DNA of 64,000 bases from positions 4,712,001-4,776,000 of the forward strand of contig NC_089440.1 of the NCBI RefSeq assembly GCF_026210795.1. Reading direction: 5' to 3'. Shown here piece after piece: positions 57,804 through 64,000 of the stretch (positions are counted from its first letter, which is position 1; every line of letters begins with the position of its first letter). The notes beneath the pieces are model-generated. The model was given only the letters and a program-made list of their open reading frames with translations, was not told where the DNA came from and ran no database searches. The DNA comes from Rhizophagus irregularis (lineage: Eukaryota; Glomeromycota; Glomeromycetes; Glomerales; Glomeraceae). Made by a program: the position numbers and the translations under genes.

Positions 57804-59819
57804 GTAAAACACACCTCTTTTAAAGGAACTGCAGATCATATGATTTTTGCGTAAAGTTAGATTGCGCTTAGAAGTAATCACAATTTGTCACATGATTAGC
57901 GCATAACAACTTTATGAAAATTTTATATTGAATATATCTTTCCCGAAGCAACAAAATCTATTTTAGAGAAAGAAGTGTATTTTAATAAGAAAGTGTTTAA
58001 GAAGTTTAAAATTTAAAGCTTTTGCAAAGTATATATTTTCCCTGAACTCCTGAAGTAATAAAATATATTTTCAGGAAGTGTATTTTTTAGAGAAAGAGAT
58101 GTATTTTACAAAAAAATATATTTTATTAAAAAAAAGTGTGTATATTTTACGAAAAAAAAAAATATATTTTTCGTAAGTGTATTATTTAAAAAAAAAAGTT
58201 TATTTTATTTCGTAAGTATTTTGGAATTTTTTTTAAAAAAAATGAGGTACAGTATATACATACCTTTTCGAATACATAGTGATTAATCAGTGGCTTTGTT
58301 ATGATGATATCAGTAAAGCATAAAAAATTTCTCATGAGTATATCGATTCTAGATCAAAATTCGATTGCGTAATATTATTACCAAATAGTAATTTAGTAAT
58401 AACAAATAAGTTGGACGCGTAAACTTGCTAATAGTCTTAATAGTCTGCCATCATTAAAAATCCTGCACTTGCATCTATTTATGTACAACTGAAAAATATA
58501 TAGATAGACCTTTATTTTATTATTTCTAAATATAATTTTTTTTTATTTTTCCCTTATATTACAGTCCATACTACTCTATATTGGATTTCAATTTTGACTT
58601 CACCTCTTCTAATTAATTTCTTAATGGCCATACACTTTTAATCAGATTTATTAGCAAGAGAATAATCTCCCGTTGTTAACAAATAGCATGCTACAATATC
58701 TGATGTATTATCAGTTATATTTATCATGATTTTATTTCGACTTGTCTTAATAGATAAAATTTTTACAGTTATAAATAAAAAAATTAGAAAACAATAACTT
58801 CTAATCTATTTATACTCTTTAATCTACATTATTGGATAATAAATAACTTCCATTTCTTCCAAAAACAAATTGATGGCATCTATTAAGCATTATAAATAAC
58901 TAGTTTTGTTATATCCCAATCCGAAAAGTGTTCAAACTCTTCATTTTCTAATTCTGCAATTTTCTCTTTTTAGTTGCAATAAAGCAGTTACTGAGCAAAA
59001 TCATTAAAAAGTGAGGTTCAGTGAAAAAAATATTTTTCGTGATTTATTATTATTAGTTAAATTTTCTTTTTTTTTCTTTTTCTTGTAAAATAAAATTTTT
59101 CGAAAATATAATTTTGTTATTGAGCTACATTTTACCTAAAAAAAAATAAACGATTTATAGTAATTATACGTTAACGTAACTTTACTGCGCCCATTGCGGC
59201 CAGTTTATTTCGTTAATTTAAAAAAATAAAACATGAATAATTTACGAGTAATATTTAAAAAAAACTTTTATTATATTACTGTTATTAAATATTCTTATTA
59301 CTAATATGTTATTATTGTTATTATATAATAAACTTAATGATTTGGTTGAGTTTATTAAGATAGTTAAAATAAACTTAATTAAATGTAATATGGTGAATAC
59401 TGATAGAGAATATAACGGAGGGGAGAGTAATTTAAGAATAGTAATTAGAGAGGAATTGTAATTAAATCATAATTATAAATTATTGGAAAATTTTTATAGA
59501 TGATAAATGTACGATTATTAAAATACGAAATTATTTATAAGTTATATTTGATTAACACGAAATTGTTTTATAACCTAATTTTTATTACTTTGTAATATAC
59601 GGTAACGGTAACGACAATGATTTTGTGATTATCGACGAACAGTGTCAGATTACTATAAGAGTATGATATTTAGTTGCAATCTTCGATAGCCGGACTGATT
59701 GGTTGTGGAACGGTATGTTCTGCGTAATTTTTTATGGTGAAGAATAGTGTTCGTCTTTGGAAAGTAAGGACAGAGTGCTTTATCATTACCGGTCACGTGA
59801 TATGTCCCTGCAATTAATG
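57804..59819. other. AT-rich intergenic region, no gene seen
   Basis: Between 57950 and 58220 a phrase of the type AGAAAGTGTATTTT(A/T) recurs four to six times at about 40-60-bp intervals. No gene, RNA or element boundary could be defined elsewhere. Confidence 0.45.
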
Positions 59820-60000
59820 AAGCTGTACGCATTTTCCAGGGCCGGAATTATGATAATGTCAGTCGGTTACTATAATAGGAAATAAAATTCTGACTGGCAT
59901 TACCAAAAATTATCTAAAAAAGGAAAGATTTTCATGATTTTTTTTTAGTTCAAAATACGCAAACTCAAACCTGACCCTTTTGTATATATTTCTGGGTCTT
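59820..60000. mobile_element. Left-truncated copy of the 234-bp hAT-like MITE
   Basis: From AGCTGTACGCATTTTCCAGG to TATATTTCTGGGTCT the sequence follows 7808-7984 with few changes. The left terminus and about 56 bp are missing and replaced by unrelated sequence. No target duplication can be recognised. Confidence 0.8.
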
Positions 60001-60724
60001 TCCGATATTCCATAGGATCATGTATAGCAAAATTTTATAGTTATCCGATTGTATTTTATATGCAATATCAAACATGAAATCTATTTTATTATTCATACGT
60101 AATATTTATATACATTACCAATTCTATAAGTTAATTAATGTGGAAAATTAAAAGTGCAGTTATTAAATGAAAAATTACCCTCCTTAAAGGTGATAAAATT
60201 ATACTTTGTTAGACTATTTAGACTATTGATAAACTATTTATACATGATCATAGAGGCCTCTCGGATATAAAATTTATCTAATAGAAAATGATTACATTAT
60301 TTTTACTTATTACAGGTAAATGTTTTCAGCCAATCATAAACCCTTCATAAGTAAAAATAATGTTATTCACTCTTTTCTATCGGATAATTATATAGTATGC
60401 CTTAATCTTCATGAACTTTTGGTAGAGGATATGATGTTAATTTTGTACATGCTATTAATGAAACAGAATTAATCTTTATTTCCTATTTTGCTCAGTAAAT
60501 TCAAAAAATTTCACTTATATTAACAAGATGTCTCGCAATAATTCCTAATGAGTTATAATAATTTTTTTATTACCGCAGTATGATTCACAATGTAAATTTT
60601 TTTTTAAACAAATAATAAACCAAAGACGCGTTTTTACTTTACTTGGCTATATATATTGTCGTGTGATTTAGCTAGTGTTGTCCCACGCTTAGAACAAACG
60701 ATGAGTTCCAATTGTTTACCGATA
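60001..60724. other. Intergenic region, no gene seen
   Basis: AT-rich. An inverted pair around 60272-60385 (CGGATATAAAATTTATCTAA versus TCTATCGGATAATTATATAG) hints at a weak foldback, but the match is short. Confidence 0.35.
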
Positions 60725-60770
60725 TACAGTCAAATCTCGATATACCGAACTCGCGGTATATAGTCGAGGT
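60725..60770. mobile_element. pogo/Tigger-like terminus relic
   Basis: TACAGTCAAATCTCGATATA, followed by CCGAACTCGCGGTATATAGT. The CAGT start next to TA and the CTCGATATA-CCGAACT text resemble termini of pogo/Tigger-type Tc1/mariner elements. No matching end or transposase was found nearby, so this is a relic or chance. Confidence 0.35.
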
Positions 60771-60779
60771 GGGTTGATA

Positions 60780-61190
60780 CTCTTGACAGATTAGTTTTAT
60801 TCGAACAATCTCTTTCTGAGCGAAAAAAAGAGATAATTGATCGTGAAATCTCTTGCACCAACAAGAAGAATATGCGAATAAATTGGAACAAACGAAATTA
60901 GAAATTCGGAAAACAATAACCAAACAGGTTAAAATGGAAAACGAAGCCTACCCTAGTGCTGAATTCTAACGTTTGCAAGATGAGCATGATAAATTTGTGG
61001 ATGGCATACGATCTTTTAAGAAAAATCTGGATGACCAATAAAGGCAACGCAACTCATCTCATGAGACTGCCATGAGTAAATCCTTAGAAGAGAAAGACAA
61101 AAAAATTGTACAATTATCTACTTCTATTGCTTTATCCAAAGAGGAAATTCAACATACTAAGAAATTGATGAAAATTTCGTTAACATAATT
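60780..61190 (+). pseudogene. Decayed coiled-coil protein fragment
   Basis: From 60845 to 61187 one plus-strand frame reads QEEYANKLEQTKLEIRKTIT, MENEAYPSAEF, stop, RLQDEHDKFVDGIRSFKKN, stop, then SLEEKDKKIVQLSTSIALSK. A second frame just upstream gives EQSLSERKKEIIDREIS. Two in-frame stops and one shift make it non-functional. Heptad-like Glu/Lys/Leu text indicates a coiled coil; family unknown. Confidence 0.5.
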
Positions 61191-61719
61191 AGGAATACAC
61201 TATAAGTAATTTGTTGGATATAATTTATTTATTTAAAGTACTGAAACTTATATATTTTACATGCTTTATTCATAAAAATAATGAACTCTTTTTCGCTCTT
61301 TTCTTTTTATTTTACAACAAAATGGATAAATTATAAAATTTTATTTTACTTGCCTAACGATTTGATTATGAATTTTACATGTTGTTGGAGCTTGTAGTTT
61401 AACATTTATATGTAAAATAGTTTAACATTTTCAGCCAAAAAGAGAAATATAGCTATGTTAAATATGCGCAAAATAACCTCTTAATAGTATATTTATAATA
61501 TGGATTTAATATTTAATACTCAATTAATGAATAAAAAAAAAATTCATCAACAATGGTTTTAATTCGCAGTTTAATTTTATTTAATTCTGTTATAAATCAA
61601 AGTAGGCAATCTGGAGTAAGTACAAAAGTTTTTGATATTTTGATATTTTAATACTAATATAATACTAGTGTAAAATATGAAAAAATAATTAAAGGAATAT
61701 TGCAAAGTACTAATGACAG
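61191..61719. other. AT-rich spacer, 3' flank of the F-box gene
   Basis: No gene. Contains T-rich and A-rich stretches and the start of a TATATATTA microsatellite that runs into the coding region of the F-box gene. Confidence 0.5.
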
Positions 61720-63219
61720 TTATATATATATATTATATATATTATATATATTATATTCTTTAATTACACCCTCATCAAAATATTTTTTTATAATCTTATT
61801 ATTATCTGTAAAGTTTTCTTCATTACTATAATAGTCATTAATAATATTAAAAATGAGTGGTGATTTACTTTTTTTCCAATTTTCAAAAAATTTTTCTAAT
61901 CCTTTAGTTGTAAATATTGAATTTTCTTTTTTAAAAAATGAATATTCACGCAAAGTTTCTGGTGAATAATCTAATATAATTTCTAATAGTTTGTCACCAT
62001 TATGTTCTTCACTATCCAATGAAAGACTCATCATCTCTAATTGTGTACAATTTAAAAAGATTTCTTTTAAATCTTCAAAATTTTCAGGTTCAATATTAAT
62101 TGTTAACTTTTTGATCTTTGGACAACATTTAGAAATTGTTATAATTAATATTTTAGTATAAATAGGATCATGAAGTTTCTCTCTACGTATATTAATCTCT
62201 AAAATATTTCCATTAGATTTTTCAATCAACATATAATCTTTAGTAAAAAATAAATCAGTATTAAAATATATTTCTAGATATTGAAGATTTGGAAATGAAG
62301 CAATTGATAAATATTCATCCCAAACTTCCATTGTGGAACCTCCAAGTATTAAAGTAAAATCTGCATCACTAATAATTTCTAAATGTTGTAAATTTATCAA
62401 TGATGTAAGAATTTTAGGTGATAATAATCTAATAAATGGTCTAACAGTGAATTTTTTTAATGTAGAAGCTTTCTTCATAATTATATCATTCAGTGGTCTA
62501 AATATAGAGAAATGTAATTTTTCTTTAGCCAAAAAATCTATGCATAATGATTGTAAATTTCTTTGAATATTAATGAAATCAACTAATCCTTCAATATTTT
62601 TATTACAATTAGTTACTTCTAAGTGTTTAATATTTTGACAAATTTGTATCATATCAAATAAATTTCCTATTGTCACAAATATAAGATTAATTTTTAATGT
62701 ACATAATTGAGAAAAGCAAGTAGTTGCTCCTTGATATTTAAATAAAGGATGTGATGTATCCCAATAAAAAAGTTTTAAACCTTTACAATTATTTATAAAT
62801 AGCTTATAAATTTCTTGATTCAATATATACTTCTTATATCTTTCTCCAACATTATTATTATATTCTTTATTATCATCATAAATTAATGCCTTTGATACAC
62901 CACTGATTAAATCTGGTGAAATTTGAGTGAAAAAGCTAATGTAGTTAAACAATGGTTTATTATCAGAAATTTCAGTTAAAGATAATTCAGGGATATTATC
63001 AGATAGAAATTTCTTTGAAGATTTTGGTAGTAAGAAAATTATCATATTATGAAGTTTAGAAGGTGAAAATCCTTTTAGAGAAGATGGATTTTTCCATAAT
63101 ATTGGTATAGCTATACGACACCAGTGTCTATTTACCAAAATGCATGAATATAAAGATGATAAATCATATTGTAATTCATTAATAATAATTTTAAGACAAT
63201 CTTCAGTAATATGTGACAT
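61720..63219 (-). CDS. F-box/leucine-rich-repeat protein
   Basis: Intact single-exon gene of 499 residues if begun at MSHITEDCLK. An in-frame upstream ATG (63273) would add an 18-residue hydrophobic leader absent from the usual family start, so I prefer 63219. Residues about 4-45 form the F-box (ITEDCLKIIINELQYDLSSL, YSCILVNRHWCRIAIPILWK). The remainder is a series of degenerate leucine-rich repeats (LCTLKINLIF, IKHLEVTNCN, LQSLCIDFL, LQHLEIIS, LQYLEIYFN, IKKLTINIEP, LEMMSLSLDS). Such proteins bind Skp1 through the F-box and select substrates for SCF ubiquitin ligase. The family ends near YFDEGVIKE; here NIYNIYNIYI is appended, encoded by a TATATATTA microsatellite that removed the ancestral stop. 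Confidence 0.9.
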   Translation of the reverse strand: MSHITEDCLKIIINELQYDLSSLYSCILVNRHWCRIAIPILWKNPSSLKGFSPSKLHNMIIFLLPKSSKKFLSDNIPELSLTEISDNKPLFNYISFFTQISPDLISGVSKALIYDDNKEYNNNVGERYKKYILNQEIYKLFINNCKGLKLFYWDTSHPLFKYQGATTCFSQLCTLKINLIFVTIGNLFDMIQICQNIKHLEVTNCNKNIEGLVDFINIQRNLQSLCIDFLAKEKLHFSIFRPLNDIIMKKASTLKKFTVRPFIRLLSPKILTSLINLQHLEIISDADFTLILGGSTMEVWDEYLSIASFPNLQYLEIYFNTDLFFTKDYMLIEKSNGNILEINIRREKLHDPIYTKILIITISKCCPKIKKLTINIEPENFEDLKEIFLNCTQLEMMSLSLDSEEHNGDKLLEIILDYSPETLREYSFFKKENSIFTTKGLEKFFENWKKSKSPLIFNIINDYYSNEENFTDNNKIIKKYFDEGVIKEYNIYNIYNIYI

Positions 63220-63974
63220 TATTTTGAGTAAAAAATACAAAATTAATAAAAGGTCAAAGATAAAAAAGGTCAAAGATAAAAATTTAGGATAAAAAAATTT
63301 AGGAGAATATATATGTATTTGTATAAAATGATAGTATAAATAAGTGCAATTATCAGTCAGTTAGTGCAAATTTGACCACTGTAATTCTTTCATATGAAAT
63401 GATGTAATTCCTTTCTATGTTTCAATTATAGCATAGAACATTAGTTTTATAATAAACTAAGTTTTATGATTAAATAAACTCATACAAGTATTATTTCATT
63501 ATATAATTTAGTGTATCATATTGTTATTCAATATATCATAATGATGAAATGATATATAGAATCATATGAACAATAATGATTCAAGTATGAAAGGCTAATG
63601 GTAAGCCATATGTAATGATGATGTCAGATTACTGTGTTATGATTAAAAGATCTAAAAAATTATTATATCATTTTCCAGCTGATTAACTGATTTTACAGCC
63701 CAAGCTGTCTCTGCACCTTATTAGAAACGTGTTTGATCCAGTATGGTTTAAAAAAAGATCGATTTTTTTTTATTCATTTTATTCATTATCTCATTAGCAA
63801 GAAAAAAAAATATTCGACCAAAATTTCGTAAACTGGAATTGGATTAACCACAAAATTGGACATCGTAGAGGGTATTCTAAACGTCAGAAGAATTTCTAAT
63901 AAAAATTATCTGAGAAACTTATTTTAACGAACTGATATCCTGAAATGCATTAAATCATAAAAATTGGGCGTACT
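63220..63974. other. Upstream region of the F-box gene, no other gene
   Basis: Just before the start codon the minus strand has two direct copies of TTTATCTTTGACCTTTT. The rest to the MITE at the end is AT-rich, with no supported frame. Confidence 0.45.
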
Positions 63975-64000
63975 AGGACCCCGAAATATATATGTAGAGG
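63975..64000. mobile_element. Left end of a third hAT-like MITE copy, cut by the window edge
   Basis: AGGACCCCGAAATATATATG and the following TAGAGG match the left terminus of the element at 7752 with few changes. The rest lies outside the window. Confidence 0.65.

Noticed and set aside
62333-62566. 77-codon plus-strand frame
   Set aside because: Antisense shadow of the F-box gene.
1-64000. CRISPR-like direct repeats or prokaryotic defence genes
   Set aside because: Repeats here are contiguous minisatellites or satellites without uniform unique spacers, and the genes have spliceosomal introns, so the sequence is eukaryotic.

Overview
This is an extremely AT-rich eukaryotic nuclear window. 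It is gene-poor and full of A/T tracts, foldback elements, minisatellites and short spliced genes. The best fit is an arbuscular mycorrhizal fungus (Glomeromycotina, Rhizophagus-like). That is an inference from three things: a lineage-type expansion of small protein kinases with an N-terminal Cys-pair module, an F-box/leucine-rich-repeat gene of the type expanded in that genus, and remnants of a large ankyrin-associated gene. No prokaryotic signals (operons, ribosome binding sites) are visible.

Layout. 0-5.7 kb is non-coding. It holds a 172-bp satellite, a foldback with a tRNA-like Pol III head, and a degenerate AT-rich tandem repeat. 5.7-41 kb is a kinase cluster: six paralogues of one family at about 5.7-7.3(-), 15.9-17.4(-), 24.2-25.8(+), 28.1-29.6(-), 34.2-35.7(-) and 39.5-41.0(-). 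They share exon structure (about 168 codons, about 289 codons, then a 45-nt third exon), and five of the six share a roughly 20-bp motif 110-155 bp upstream of the ATG. The last two lie in a tandem segmental duplication of about 3.9 kb. Between the kinases are a 234-bp hAT-like MITE with an 8-bp target duplication, a 1.15-kb foldback element, a decayed ankyrin-type gene interrupted by another MITE, and a remarkable 3.18-kb element (20833-24010). That element's 380-440-bp inverted termini are ladders of perfect palindromes around an A-tract satellite, and it sits just upstream of the one kinase that has lost both the promoter motif and a splice acceptor.

43.7-53.1 kb holds four single-exon paralogues of a small protein family. 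They share a central block that I read as a very divergent HMG-box-like fold, and a C-terminal F(Y/N)-N/K-G-x-x-F signature. 53-61 kb is non-coding with MITEs and decayed coding fragments. 61.7-63.2 kb is an intact F-box/LRR gene whose C-terminus runs into a TA microsatellite. The window ends inside another copy of the hAT-like MITE.

The kinases probably act as cytoplasmic signalling kinases and the F-box protein as a substrate adaptor for SCF ubiquitin ligase. The HMG-like proteins may bind nucleic acid, but that is unproven. Exon boundaries are my own reading of GT/AG sites and paralogue alignment, with no transcript support.
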